Shown here piece after piece: positions 1 through 8,759 of a stretch of DNA of 41,178 nt. Source of the stretch: an uncultured Methylophilaceae bacterium (GTDB lineage Bacteria; Pseudomonadota; Gammaproteobacteria; Burkholderiales; Methylophilaceae). The stretch spans positions 1 through 41,178 of the forward strand of contig CAILHX010000033.1 in NCBI GenBank assembly GCA_903834185.1. Reading direction: 5' to 3'. The notes under the pieces are model-generated. The model ran no database searches. It saw nothing but the letters and a program-made list of their open reading frames with translations, and had not been told where the DNA came from. Both the position numbers and the translations under genes were made by a program. Every line of letters starts with the position of its first letter. Position 1 is the stretch's first letter.

Positions 1-96
1 CCCCATGTCGAAGCCATCAGTAACGGCAAAACCTAACAGCAGCAATATAATGAACAGCCACCAGATCAGTTTAAGCGTCGCATAATCAAAGATCAC
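1..96 (-). CDS. cydB: Cytochrome bd ubiquinol oxidase subunit II (partial)
   Basis: Only the first 32 codons are inside the window; the gene continues beyond base 1. The translation begins VIFDYATLKLIWWLF and continues into LLLLGFAVTDGFDMG, the typical CydB N-terminus with its first membrane helix and the GFAVTDGFDMG signature. The start is GTG at 96, overlapping the cydA TGA as GTGA, with GGAG (rc of 105-108) ahead of it, so translation is probably coupled. CydB is the second membrane subunit of the bd quinol oxidase, which reduces oxygen to water at high affinity. Confidence 0.93.
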   Translation of the reverse strand, partial: MIFDYATLKLIWWLFIILLLLGFAVTDGFDMG

Positions 97-1649
97 GATG
101 TTGTCTCCAGATGATAGCGTCCGGTATGCAAGCTGGAAGGGCCCAAACGTGCGTATTTGATCATCAGGTAAAGCTCGGTGATCAGCAGCAGCGTATAGAA
201 GCCGATAAATCCAGCCAGACTGAAATGCAGGCTGCCGGTACTGAGTGATGATGAAGACAGGTTGGTAGGCAATATGCCGGCGATGGTCCATGGTTGACGT
301 CCCATTTCAGCGACTATCCAGCCCATTTCGCAAGCCAGCCAGGGGAAAGGAATGGCAACCACCGCCAGCTTCAACAGCCATCTGTTTTCCATCACCTTGT
401 GCTGCGCACAGAAATAGAAAGCACTGGCGAATATGAACAGGAAGGTCATCCCCAATCCAACCATCAGACGAAAACTAAGGAACAATGTAGGCACGCTGGG
501 GATAGTATCCTTGGCGGCCTGGTCGATTTGTGCTGGTGTTGCATCCACTACCTTTTCGGTATATTTCTTCAGCAGCAGTGCGTGACCCAGATCAGCCTTG
601 CTATCGTCAAAACGTTTTTTGGTTGCATCGCTGGTGTCGCCGTCACGCAATGCCTGTAACGAGGAATAAGCATCAATGCCATTGACGATGCGTCGCCTGT
701 TCTCTGCGACCAGGTCGTCGATTCCTGTAACTTTCTGATCGGTGGAACGTGTGGCGATCAAGCCCAACACATAAGGTACTTTAATTGCATAGTCAGTATG
801 TTGTGCTTCCGTATTGGGCCAACCGATGACGGTAAATGCTGCCGGTGCAGGTTCCGTGTGCCATTCTGCCTCGATCGCAGCGAGTTTGGTTTTTTGCACT
901 TCACCTGCGGTATAACCGGACTCATCGCCAAGCAGGATCACCGACAGGCATGACGCCAGCCCAAACCCTGCTGCCACAGTGAACGAACGCATGGCGAATC
1001 CGACATCGCGTTTTTGCAAAAGATACCATGAGGATATCCCCAACACGAACATGGAAGCAGTCACGTAGCCTGCAGCCACTGTATGCACGAATTTTACCTG
1101 TGCTACCGGGTTGAATAGCAGGGCGGTAAAGCTGGTCAATTCCATGCGCATGGTGTGATAGTTAAATTCGGCACCCACCGGATTTTGCATCCAGCCATTT
1201 GCCATCAGTATCCATAAAGCAGACAGGTTGGAGCCTACGGCGACGAGAAAAGTGACCCCCAAATGTTTCACTTTGGACAATCTATCCCAGCCAAAAAAGA
1301 ACAGGCCTACAAAAGTGGATTCCAGGAAGAATGCCATCAAACCTTCGATTGCAAGTAACGAGCCGAACACGTCACCGACATAATGCGAGTAATAAGCCCA
1401 GTTGGTACCGAACTGGAACTCAAGCGTGATGCCGGTAGTCACGCCCATGGCAAAGTTGATGCCGAAAAGCTTGCCCCAGAACTTGGTCATGTCGCGGTAA
1501 ACCTGTTTGCCGGTCATCACGTACACCGACTCCATGATCACCAAAATCCAGGACAAGCCTAGCGTCAGTGGCACGAACAGGAAGTGATATAGCGCAGTGG
1601 CACCGAATTGCAAGCGAGAGAGATGGATGACTTCAGGGCTGGGTAGCAT
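93..1649 (-). CDS. cydA: Cytochrome bd ubiquinol oxidase subunit I
   Basis: A 518-residue protein, close to the 522 of E. coli CydA. It oxidises ubiquinol and carries the haems b558, b595 and d in the inner membrane. His22 in FGATALYHFLF matches the N-terminal haem ligand; the KFVHTVAAGY helix supplies a second His. The periplasmic quinol loop contains KLAAIEAEWHTEPAPAAF and is of the long type, like E. coli, not the short cyanide-insensitive type. VAEMGRQPWTI near residue 445 is the conserved C-terminal motif. It lies between the small cydP frame and cydB in one minus-strand operon. I saw no FNR-type box upstream. Family assignment is secure. Confidence 0.97.
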   Translation of the reverse strand: MLPSPEVIHLSRLQFGATALYHFLFVPLTLGLSWILVIMESVYVMTGKQVYRDMTKFWGKLFGINFAMGVTTGITLEFQFGTNWAYYSHYVGDVFGSLLAIEGLMAFFLESTFVGLFFFGWDRLSKVKHLGVTFLVAVGSNLSALWILMANGWMQNPVGAEFNYHTMRMELTSFTALLFNPVAQVKFVHTVAAGYVTASMFVLGISSWYLLQKRDVGFAMRSFTVAAGFGLASCLSVILLGDESGYTAGEVQKTKLAAIEAEWHTEPAPAAFTVIGWPNTEAQHTDYAIKVPYVLGLIATRSTDQKVTGIDDLVAENRRRIVNGIDAYSSLQALRDGDTSDATKKRFDDSKADLGHALLLKKYTEKVVDATPAQIDQAAKDTIPSVPTLFLSFRLMVGLGMTFLFIFASAFYFCAQHKVMENRWLLKLAVVAIPFPWLACEMGWIVAEMGRQPWTIAGILPTNLSSSSLSTGSLHFSLAGFIGFYTLLLITELYLMIKYARLGPSSLHTGRYHLETTS

Positions 1650-1669
1650 GGTTCTTTCCTAGATCTTTC

Positions 1670-1855
1670 CTATTTCTGCAGAATATGGGCAGCAACTTCG
1701 TTGTCAAACCGCGTTACAGCGGGAGAAGAAAAACACACAGCCCACAAGCCGTATAGCAACAGCAACTTGCAGGTGAGTGCCAGCGACAGTTCCGACTTGT
1801 ATGAAAATGGTTTTGCAAACCACTTTTTGACACGCTCTATCATGGGACTAAGCAT
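1670..1855 (-). CDS. cydP: Small cytochrome bd-associated protein, CydP-like
   Basis: A 61-residue protein with one hydrophobic helix at about residues 24-43 (SLALTCKLLLLYGLWAVCF) preceded by a basic stretch (RVKKWFAKPFSYK). It lies 20 bases upstream of cydA on the same strand. This position and the K-LLLYGLW-FS pattern match the putative small bd-oxidase subunit family CydP found upstream of cydA in many proteobacteria. An internal ATG five codons in (MIERVKKWF) is an alternative start; neither has a clear ribosome binding site. It probably sits in the membrane with CydAB as a stability or assembly subunit. That role is inferred from family and position. Confidence 0.72.
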   Translation of the reverse strand: MLSPMIERVKKWFAKPFSYKSELSLALTCKLLLLYGLWAVCFSSPAVTRFDNEVAAHILQK

Positions 1856-2073
1856 ACAACTAGTTTATCCGAAATCAGCACTCCGATAATATCGAAAACA
1901 ATCCCTTTGGTTGAGAAAGCTACCTATCCATCTTTGTCCCTTGTCTGACCATACTTGACGGGAGAGGGTTCCCTGGAGTCTACTCACTTTTAACGGCATT
2001 GGCTGTGCTGAATGTGGCTCAGTCAGTAGCAATAAAAACAATCGCGATGAGCGATGATGCCGCTCATCATTTT

Positions 2074-2089
2074 AGGGAGGTTGTCAGTG
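2074..2089 (+). promoter_or_regulatory. Ribosome binding site fixing a GTG start
   Basis: AGGGAGG at 2074-2080 is followed after six bases by GTG at 2087. An upstream in-frame ATG at 2054 has no comparable site, so the GTG is the better start for the GGDEF/EAL gene. Confidence 0.75.
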
Positions 2090-4738
2090 TCGTCTCACAG
2101 CGCATTCGCCACAACTGTCAAAAGCGCATTGCTGATGGGCTTGTTCGAGTCAAGTCCCGATGCGGTTTATTTCAAGGATGGCAAAGGGGCCTGGATGGCC
2201 GCCAATCCGCGTGGCCTGGAAGTGTTTCATCTGCAAGGAGTGGATTATCAGGGCAAGACCGATATCCAGTTAGCGGACTGTGCGCACCCGATATATCGCC
2301 ATGCTTTTCTGCATGGTCATATTTCTGACGAGCTTGCCTGGCAGAGCAGGGAGCTTAGCCGGATTGATGAATTGATGCTGCTGCCAGATGGTGGAAGCAA
2401 AACCTTTGATGTCATCAAAATGCCATTGTTCAACGAAGATGGAAGCCGTCTTGGTCTTATGGTCATCGCGCGCGATGTCACGCTACGCAAAAATACCGAA
2501 CACGATCTGAGCCGGCGTAGTGCGATTCTGGATGCGTTGATCGCATGTGACGGCATGTTGCACTCTTCTGAATCCTGGAAAAAAGTGGTGCTTGATGTGC
2601 TTGGCTTGCTAGGTTCCTCATCCGGCTATAGTCGCGTGAGCTTGTTCAAGAATGTGACGGATGCGATGCATAAGCCTTGCGCGCATAATCTTTGTTGCTG
2701 GAGCGTCCCAGGCATCCCCACATTTCCTGCGCAGCATTCCACACTACATTATGCTGACGTTGGTTGTAGCCGCTGGTCAGAAGAGTTGAGCAACGGCAGT
2801 CCTGTGTTTGGGCAATTACATGCTTTTTCTGAAATCGAGCAGGGATTTCTCAATAGTATAGGTACCAAAACCCTGATTCTGGCTCCAGTTATAGACGGTG
2901 AGCATGTCTGGGGGTTCATCGCCATGGAAAGATGTGATGTTTGCACCGAAATATCTGCGCATGAATTAGGTGCACTGGTCGCTGTTGGGCGCTCGTTTGG
3001 CATGGCGATCCAGCGTGAAGGCTCCGCTGTGCGTTTGCGTCAGGCGATCATTGCATTCGATAGTGCTGCAGAGGGGATGGTAATCACTGATGCCGATATG
3101 CGCATAGAAGGCGTCAATCGCGGGTTTACCGGCATTACCGGTTATAGCGAGGCGGAGGTGTTGGGGCATGTTGCTTATGAGATCGACCCCGAACGTGTAA
3201 GTGCGGAGCATTATCAGGAAATCACATCTGCCTTGGAGCGAGAAGGTCGCTGGCGTGGAGAATTGGAGAATCAGCGCAAGAACGGAGAATTTTTTTCCGA
3301 GTTGGTAACCTTCACAGCAGTGAAGGATGGCGATGGTAAAACAGTGAACTACGTGGGGGTTTTTTCCGATAACTCTGAAACCAAGCTTGTACAGAATACT
3401 TTGCACGAGATGGTCAACCATGATTCGCTGACCAATTTACCTAACCGCCGCCTGCTCAATGAATTGACAGGGCACGCGCTCAGGCGCGCTGAACGTGAAA
3501 AAAACAGTGTGGCCATCCTGTTTATAGATCTGGATCGCTTTAAAGTAATCAACGATACCCTGGGTCATCAAGTGGGAGACAAATTGCTGATCGAGGTATC
3601 GGGCCGGCTCACGCGGGTGATGCGTGACAGTGACACTGTGGCCAGACTCGATGGAGATGAGTTTGTGGTGATGATGGACAGCTTGCGTGATGTTGAAGAT
3701 GCATCGCGCGTGGCAAAAAAAATCGTTTCTTCCCTACAGCAGGAATTCGTGATTGAAGGAAAAGATATCTACATCGGAGCCAGCGTAGGCATCAGTGTGT
3801 TTCCAGGAGATGGCGACGATGTCGCAGATCTGCTTAAAGCGGCTGATATCGCCATGTATCAGGTGAAAAGCGAAGGCAAGAACAGCTATCGTTTTTATTC
3901 CCCGGACCTGAGTGATAATGCAGTAGAACGTTTCCAGATGGAAACCGAGTTGCGCCGTGCCATAGAACGCAAGCAGTTCAAAGTCTATTACCAGCCTCAA
4001 GTGTCATTGACCACCGGACGTATTGTTGGTGCAGAAGCACTGGTACGTTGGAATCACCCGAAATTGGGTATCGTACCCCCTGCCAAATTCATTCCCCTGG
4101 CAGAAGAAACAGGGTTGGTAGTGCATATCGGTGAGTGGGTGTTGCGGGAAGCGGCAAGCCAGGTGGTTGCCTGGGAATCGGAGGGGCATGACTTGCAATC
4201 CATGTCAGTCAACATCTCGGGAGTGCAGGTACAGCGGAGCAATTTCGCAGATACGGTATATGGTATTCTGGTGGAAACAGGATGCAATCCGGCCAAACTG
4301 GAATTGGAAATCACCGAGAGCGTGGTGATGCATAACACCGAATATGTGATCAGTGTGTTCGGGCGAATCAAGGAGCCAGGAGTCAGGCTGGCGATAGATG
4401 ACTTTGGCACAGGCTATTCATCGCTTTCCTATCTCAAGCGATTGCCATTGGACAAGCTCAAGATAGACCAGTCTTTTGTCCGGGAGTTAGTGCTGAATAA
4501 CGATGACAAGGCGATCGCCAATGCTGTGATCGCACTGGCCAATAGTTTGGGACTCAAAGTGATTGCAGAGGGGGTGGAGACGGTAGAACAAGCTGATATG
4601 CTGACCGAAATGGGATGCAATGATGCACAAGGATACCTGTTCGGTAAAGCAGTAAAAGCACATGAGTTTGCGCAGATGTTAAGCGACGATGCAAAGCGCG
4701 ACCACAGTAAAACTAAGGAAATGACGCATAGTGTCTGA
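2087..4738 (+). CDS. PAS-GAF-PAS-GGDEF-EAL cyclic-di-GMP enzyme
   Basis: An 883-residue soluble protein starting at GTG 2087. Domains in order: PAS at about 15-132, GAF at about 145-310, second PAS at about 318-435, GGDEF at about 440-605, EAL at about 615-870. The GGDEF signature reads DGDEF (522-526), so the first glycine is aspartate. An inhibitory site RxxD (R513-D516) lies five residues upstream. The EAL half has EALVR (650-654), the ITES segment near 742 and DDFGTGYS (771-778), all expected in an active phosphodiesterase. The GAF domain has seven cysteines in or next to it (154, 198, 203, 204, 227, 283, 286). It probably makes or degrades c-di-GMP in response to a bound signal; the altered GGDEF leaves cyclase activity uncertain. 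Its stop overlaps the HD-GYP gene by 8 bases. Confidence 0.93.
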   Translation: MSSHSAFATTVKSALLMGLFESSPDAVYFKDGKGAWMAANPRGLEVFHLQGVDYQGKTDIQLADCAHPIYRHAFLHGHISDELAWQSRELSRIDELMLLPDGGSKTFDVIKMPLFNEDGSRLGLMVIARDVTLRKNTEHDLSRRSAILDALIACDGMLHSSESWKKVVLDVLGLLGSSSGYSRVSLFKNVTDAMHKPCAHNLCCWSVPGIPTFPAQHSTLHYADVGCSRWSEELSNGSPVFGQLHAFSEIEQGFLNSIGTKTLILAPVIDGEHVWGFIAMERCDVCTEISAHELGALVAVGRSFGMAIQREGSAVRLRQAIIAFDSAAEGMVITDADMRIEGVNRGFTGITGYSEAEVLGHVAYEIDPERVSAEHYQEITSALEREGRWRGELENQRKNGEFFSELVTFTAVKDGDGKTVNYVGVFSDNSETKLVQNTLHEMVNHDSLTNLPNRRLLNELTGHALRRAEREKNSVAILFIDLDRFKVINDTLGHQVGDKLLIEVSGRLTRVMRDSDTVARLDGDEFVVMMDSLRDVEDASRVAKKIVSSLQQEFVIEGKDIYIGASVGISVFPGDGDDVADLLKAADIAMYQVKSEGKNSYRFYSPDLSDNAVERFQMETELRRAIERKQFKVYYQPQVSLTTGRIVGAEALVRWNHPKLGIVPPAKFIPLAEETGLVVHIGEWVLREAASQVVAWESEGHDLQSMSVNISGVQVQRSNFADTVYGILVETGCNPAKLELEITESVVMHNTEYVISVFGRIKEPGVRLAIDDFGTGYSSLSYLKRLPLDKLKIDQSFVRELVLNNDDKAIANAVIALANSLGLKVIAEGVETVEQADMLTEMGCNDAQGYLFGKAVKAHEFAQMLSDDAKRDHSKTKEMTHSV

Positions 4739-6032
4739 CAGCCATCAACAGTTCTTTATTCACCCTCGCCGGCTGCGAGTGGGGATTTATGTGCATCTGG
4801 ATCTGTCCTGGATGCAACACCCATTTCCGCTCGGTAGTTTCAAGATCAAGGATGAAACGCAGATCAGCACCATCAAGTCGCTAGGTCTGGAGCAAGTACG
4901 CTATGATCCGTTGCGTAGCGATTGTGAGCCATTGCCGGAATCAGGTGAGGTGCCTGAGCCCGCGCCGGAACAGGCACAAGTGATTACGTCCATGCCTGTG
5001 ATTGAGCCGGTTGAAGTGGATCAACGCAAAGTGCACGCTGAACAGATTAATTATGCGATCCGGGAATGCGAGAAACACTTTGTCAAAGCAACCAATTTCG
5101 CACGTCAGGCGATACAGAACATTAGTACCAACCCGCAACAGGCGGTGATGGAAGCAGAGTTACTAATAGGCGAGATGGTCAAATCCATCCTGAATGAAAG
5201 CGGAATGGTGATTCAGGCGATGGATGGTAGCCGCTTGGGAGATGATAGTTACTGCCATCCTTTGAATACCGTCGTGCTGGGGATCATGGTGGCCAAGGCC
5301 ATGGGGATGTCAGAAGAAGAAGCCCGTTGCCTTGGCATGGCGTCATTGTTCCATGATGTAGGCAAACATGAAGTGCCGGATAGTATTTTGATGAATAGCG
5401 GCGAGCTGAGCCGCACGGAGCAATCTTTCCTGCAACAGCATTCTGAATTCGGTGCCGATATCGTCCGCAAAGCCGGGTTGCCGGAACGGGTAGTGCAGAT
5501 TATTTTCCAGCATCACGAATTGGCAGATGGAACCGGTTATCCCAAGGGATTGACTGCTGCCGGGATGGATCCGCTGGCGCGCATTCTGTCCATAGTCAAT
5601 ATTTACGACAATCTGTGTAATCCGGTGAATGTAGCCGATGCCATGACACCTTATAGTGCTTTGTCCAATATGTTTTCCAACAACCGAAAACGATACGACA
5701 ATGCGATTCTGAACACATTCATCAAGGCTTTGGGCGTTTACCCTCCCGGCAGTATCGTGTTATTGAACGATGGCGTTTATGGCATCGTGATGTCGGTGAA
5801 TCCGCAAAAGTTATTGAAGCCTGTCGTCATGCTGCATGACCGGCGCATCGAACGGGATATGCCGGATATTCTGGACCTGGGTGAAGAACCGGATACCACG
5901 ATCAGCAAATGCCTGCACGCCAACCAGCTTCCCAAAGATGTGGCAGATTATCTGCAGTGTCGTCAGCGTCTAAGTTACTATTTTTCGAAAGGCAGTGTTA
6001 GTGACGAATCGCAAGAATTAGAAAAAGCTTAA
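4731..6032 (+). CDS. HD-GYP domain c-di-GMP phosphodiesterase with DUF3391
   Basis: A 433-residue cytoplasmic protein. Residues about 8-100 form a DUF3391-type N-terminal region (RRLRVGIYVHLDLSWMQHPF). The HD-GYP domain spans about 150-330, with His176, HD at 208-209, Lys212, His237, HHE at 261-263 and DGTGYP at 266-271. All canonical metal and signature residues are present, so activity towards c-di-GMP is likely. The start is GTG at 4731, with AAGGAA at 4715-4720, inside the last codons of the GGDEF/EAL gene, indicating translational coupling. The pair would give one transcript encoding two enzymes of c-di-GMP turnover. Confidence 0.93.
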   Translation: MSDSHQQFFIHPRRLRVGIYVHLDLSWMQHPFPLGSFKIKDETQISTIKSLGLEQVRYDPLRSDCEPLPESGEVPEPAPEQAQVITSMPVIEPVEVDQRKVHAEQINYAIRECEKHFVKATNFARQAIQNISTNPQQAVMEAELLIGEMVKSILNESGMVIQAMDGSRLGDDSYCHPLNTVVLGIMVAKAMGMSEEEARCLGMASLFHDVGKHEVPDSILMNSGELSRTEQSFLQQHSEFGADIVRKAGLPERVVQIIFQHHELADGTGYPKGLTAAGMDPLARILSIVNIYDNLCNPVNVADAMTPYSALSNMFSNNRKRYDNAILNTFIKALGVYPPGSIVLLNDGVYGIVMSVNPQKLLKPVVMLHDRRIERDMPDILDLGEEPDTTISKCLHANQLPKDVADYLQCRQRLSYYFSKGSVSDESQELEKA

Positions 6033-6053
6033 TTCATGGAATAAGTTGGTTCG

Positions 6054-6081
6054 CTTGATTTTTTCAGATTCTCCCCCATCT
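6054..6081 (+). promoter_or_regulatory. Sigma-32 (RpoH) type promoter of clpB
   Basis: CTTGAT at 6054-6059, a 14-base spacer, then CCCCATCT at 6074-6081. The heat-shock sigma consensus is CTTGAA, 13-15 bases, CCCCATNT, so only one base of the -35 deviates. Transcription would begin near 6088, giving a leader of under 30 bases before the clpB start at 6115. The gene order fits, since ClpB is a standard member of the RpoH regulon and rpoH itself lies at 24851-25705. Confidence 0.85.
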
Positions 6082-6114
6082 AGATGCTAATCAGATATTT
6101 TTGGGAGATTTAAA

Positions 6115-8703
6115 TTGCGTTTCGATAAACTCACTACAAAGTTCCAGCAGGCATTGAATGATGCCCAAAGTCTGGCGGTAGGTCGCGACAACCCCAATAT
6201 TGAACCGCAGCACTTGCTGACTGCCCTGTTGCAGCAGGATGACGGCAGTACGGCCTCGTTGCTGCAACACGCGGGGGTCAACCTCGGACCTCTGAAAAGT
6301 GCTCTGCAAGAGGCTTTGAGCCGCCTTCCAAGCGTTGAAGGCCACGGAGGTGAAGTCAGTATCTCCCGTGATCTTAATAATCTGCTCAATGTCACCGATA
6401 AGGAAGCACAAAAACGTGGCGATGCATTCATCGCCAGTGAGATGTTTTTACTGGCACTGGCCGAGGATAAAGGTGAAACAGCACGTTTCCTCAAGGATAA
6501 CGGACTCAATCGCAAAGCGCTGGAACAGGCCATCCAGGCTGTACGTGGTGGTGGTCACGTGGATAATGCCGAGGCTGAAGGCAGCCGCGAAGCCCTGAAA
6601 AAGTACACACTGGATCTGACTGAGCGTGCCAGATTGGGCAAGCTGGATCCCGTCATCGGCCGCGACGACGAGATCCGCCGCGCAATTCAGGTGTTGCAGC
6701 GGCGTACCAAAAACAATCCGGTATTGATCGGCGAACCCGGCGTGGGCAAGACCGCCATCGTCGAAGGATTGGCGCAACGCATCGTCAACGGTGAAGTGCC
6801 GGAATCCCTCAAGAACAAGAAAGTTCTCACGCTTGATATGGCATCGCTACTGGCGGGTGCAAAATATAGAGGTGAGTTTGAAGAACGACTGAAAGCGGTG
6901 CTGAAAGAGCTCGCGCAGGATGAAGGCCGTACCATCGTCTTTATTGATGAATTGCACACCATGGTAAGTGCAGGCAAGGCCGAAGGCGCGATAGACGCTG
7001 GCAATATGCTGAAGCCTGCATTGGCCAGAGGCGAGCTGCATTGCATAGGGGCTACCACGCTGGACGAATACCGTAAATACATCGAGAAAGATGCCGCCCT
7101 GGAACGGCGTTTTCAGAAGGTGCTGGTGGATGAGCCTAGCGTGGAATCCACTATCGCCATCCTGCGTGGCTTGCAGGAACGGTATGAATTGCATCACGGG
7201 GTAGACATCAGCGACCCCGCCATTGTCGCCGCAGCCGAATTGTCGCATCGCTACATCACCGACCGCTTCTTGCCAGACAAGGCGATAGATTTAATCGATG
7301 AAGCGGCAGCCAAAGTCAAAATGGAAATTGATTCCAAACCGGAATCCATGGATAAATTGGAACGGCGATTGATACAGCTCAAAATCGAGCGTGAAGCGGT
7401 GCGCAAGGAAAAAGACTCGGCTTCCAGGAAGCGCTTTGAGCTGATCGAGGCGGAGATCGACAAACTGGAACGTGAATATGCCGATCTGGAAGAAATCTGG
7501 AAAGCGGAAAAGGCGCAAGTACAGGGTTCTGCGCATATCAAGGAGGCGATAGACAAACTCAAATTGCAAATGGAAGAAGCCAAGCGTGAGGGCGATTGGC
7601 AGAAGATGTCGGAATTGCAATACGGACAATTACCCAAACTGGAAGAACAGCTCAAGCAGGCGGCCAGTGCGCAGCCCGCTGATGCCAAGCATAAATTGTT
7701 ACGTACCCAGGTTGGTGCAGAAGAAATCGCCGAGGTTGTGTCGCGGGCGACCGGTATTCCTGTATCAAAAATGATGCAGGGCGAGCGCGAAAAATTGATC
7801 AATATGGAAAGCAAGTTGCATGAGCGTGTGGTGGGGCAGGATGAAGCGGTGCGGCTGGTAAGCGACGCAATTCGCCGCTCACGTTCCGGCTTGAGCGATC
7901 CTAACCGCCCTTACGGGTCTTTCCTGTTTCTGGGGCCTACCGGTGTGGGCAAGACTGAGCTATGTAAAGCCTTGGCTGGGTTCATGTTCGACTCTGAAGA
8001 TCATTTGATCCGCATAGACATGAGCGAATTCATGGAAAAACACTCTGTTGCACGCTTGATCGGTGCGCCACCCGGCTACGTCGGTTACGAAGAAGGCGGC
8101 TATCTGACCGAGGCAGTGCGCCGCAAGCCGTATTCCGTGATTTTGCTGGATGAGGTGGAAAAGGCACATCCGGACGTATTCAACGTGCTACTGCAGGTGC
8201 TGGATGATGGTCGCATGACAGATGGCCAGGGGCGTACTGTTGATTTCAAGAATACTGTCATCATCATGACCTCCAATCTGGGCAGCCAGATGATACAGGC
8301 CATGTCCGGCGATGATTATCAGGTAATCAAACTGGCAGTGATGGGGGAGGTAAAGAGCACATTCCGCCCGGAATTCGTCAATCGCATAGACGAAGTCGTG
8401 GTATTCCATGCGCTGGATGATACCAATATCAAAGCTATCGCACGGATTCAGCTACAGATATTAGCGCAGCGCCTGGCGGCAATGGATATGAAGCTGGAAG
8501 TAACGGAAGCAGCGATCGCGGAGATCGCCAGTGCAGGGTTCGACCCAGTGTATGGTGCGAGGCCGCTGAAACGGGCGATTCAATCAGCCATTGAAAATCC
8601 GCTGGCGAAGCAGATGCTGGCAGGAGAGTTCGCCGCCAAAGATATTGTGAAAGTGGATTTCCAGAGCGGCCAAATGGTGTTTGCCAAGGGCTATCTACAT
8701 TAA
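6115..8703 (+). CDS. clpB: ATP-dependent disaggregase chaperone ClpB
   Basis: An 862-residue AAA+ hexameric disaggregase that works with DnaK to recover aggregated proteins. N-terminal Clp repeat domain at about 1-150 ([20 protein letters not shown]). First AAA domain with Walker A GEPGVGKT near 206 and Walker B VFIDELHT. Coiled-coil middle domain at about 410-525, rich in Glu/Lys, which separates ClpB from ClpA and ClpC. Second AAA domain with Walker A GPTGVGKT near 606 and [15 protein letters not shown]. The start codon is TTG at 6115, placed by GGGAG at 6103-6107 and by the conserved N-terminus; no ATG fits. Preceded by a sigma-32 promoter. Confidence 0.98.
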   Translation: MRFDKLTTKFQQALNDAQSLAVGRDNPNIEPQHLLTALLQQDDGSTASLLQHAGVNLGPLKSALQEALSRLPSVEGHGGEVSISRDLNNLLNVTDKEAQKRGDAFIASEMFLLALAEDKGETARFLKDNGLNRKALEQAIQAVRGGGHVDNAEAEGSREALKKYTLDLTERARLGKLDPVIGRDDEIRRAIQVLQRRTKNNPVLIGEPGVGKTAIVEGLAQRIVNGEVPESLKNKKVLTLDMASLLAGAKYRGEFEERLKAVLKELAQDEGRTIVFIDELHTMVSAGKAEGAIDAGNMLKPALARGELHCIGATTLDEYRKYIEKDAALERRFQKVLVDEPSVESTIAILRGLQERYELHHGVDISDPAIVAAAELSHRYITDRFLPDKAIDLIDEAAAKVKMEIDSKPESMDKLERRLIQLKIEREAVRKEKDSASRKRFELIEAEIDKLEREYADLEEIWKAEKAQVQGSAHIKEAIDKLKLQMEEAKREGDWQKMSELQYGQLPKLEEQLKQAASAQPADAKHKLLRTQVGAEEIAEVVSRATGIPVSKMMQGEREKLINMESKLHERVVGQDEAVRLVSDAIRRSRSGLSDPNRPYGSFLFLGPTGVGKTELCKALAGFMFDSEDHLIRIDMSEFMEKHSVARLIGAPPGYVGYEEGGYLTEAVRRKPYSVILLDEVEKAHPDVFNVLLQVLDDGRMTDGQGRTVDFKNTVIIMTSNLGSQMIQAMSGDDYQVIKLAVMGEVKSTFRPEFVNRIDEVVVFHALDDTNIKAIARIQLQILAQRLAAMDMKLEVTEAAIAEIASAGFDPVYGARPLKRAIQSAIENPLAKQMLAGEFAAKDIVKVDFQSGQMVFAKGYLH

Positions 8704-8710
8704 CTTGTTT

Positions 8711-8759
8711 TGCGGCTAGCGAGCCTTGAATTTAAATGGCTTTGAGGTCGCTCGCCGCA
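8711..8759. terminator. Possible convergent terminator stem
   Basis: Arms at 8711-8724 and 8746-8759 pair at 12 of 14 positions (TGCGGCTAGCGAGC against GGTCGCTCGCCGCA), with a 21-base loop. It sits between the convergent ends of clpB and the PerM-like gene and overlaps the last codons of the latter. There is no strong T-run on either side, so it is only a candidate. Confidence 0.3.

Noticed and set aside
1856..2086. Search for an FNR or ArcA site ahead of the cyd operon
   Set aside because: No TTGAT-N4-ATCAA or convincing alternative was visible in this gap; TTGACG at 1955-1960 lacks a good -10.
7251..7814. Serine-rich open frame of 187 codons opposite clpB
   Set aside because: A reverse-strand reading of the Glu/Lys-rich ClpB middle domain.
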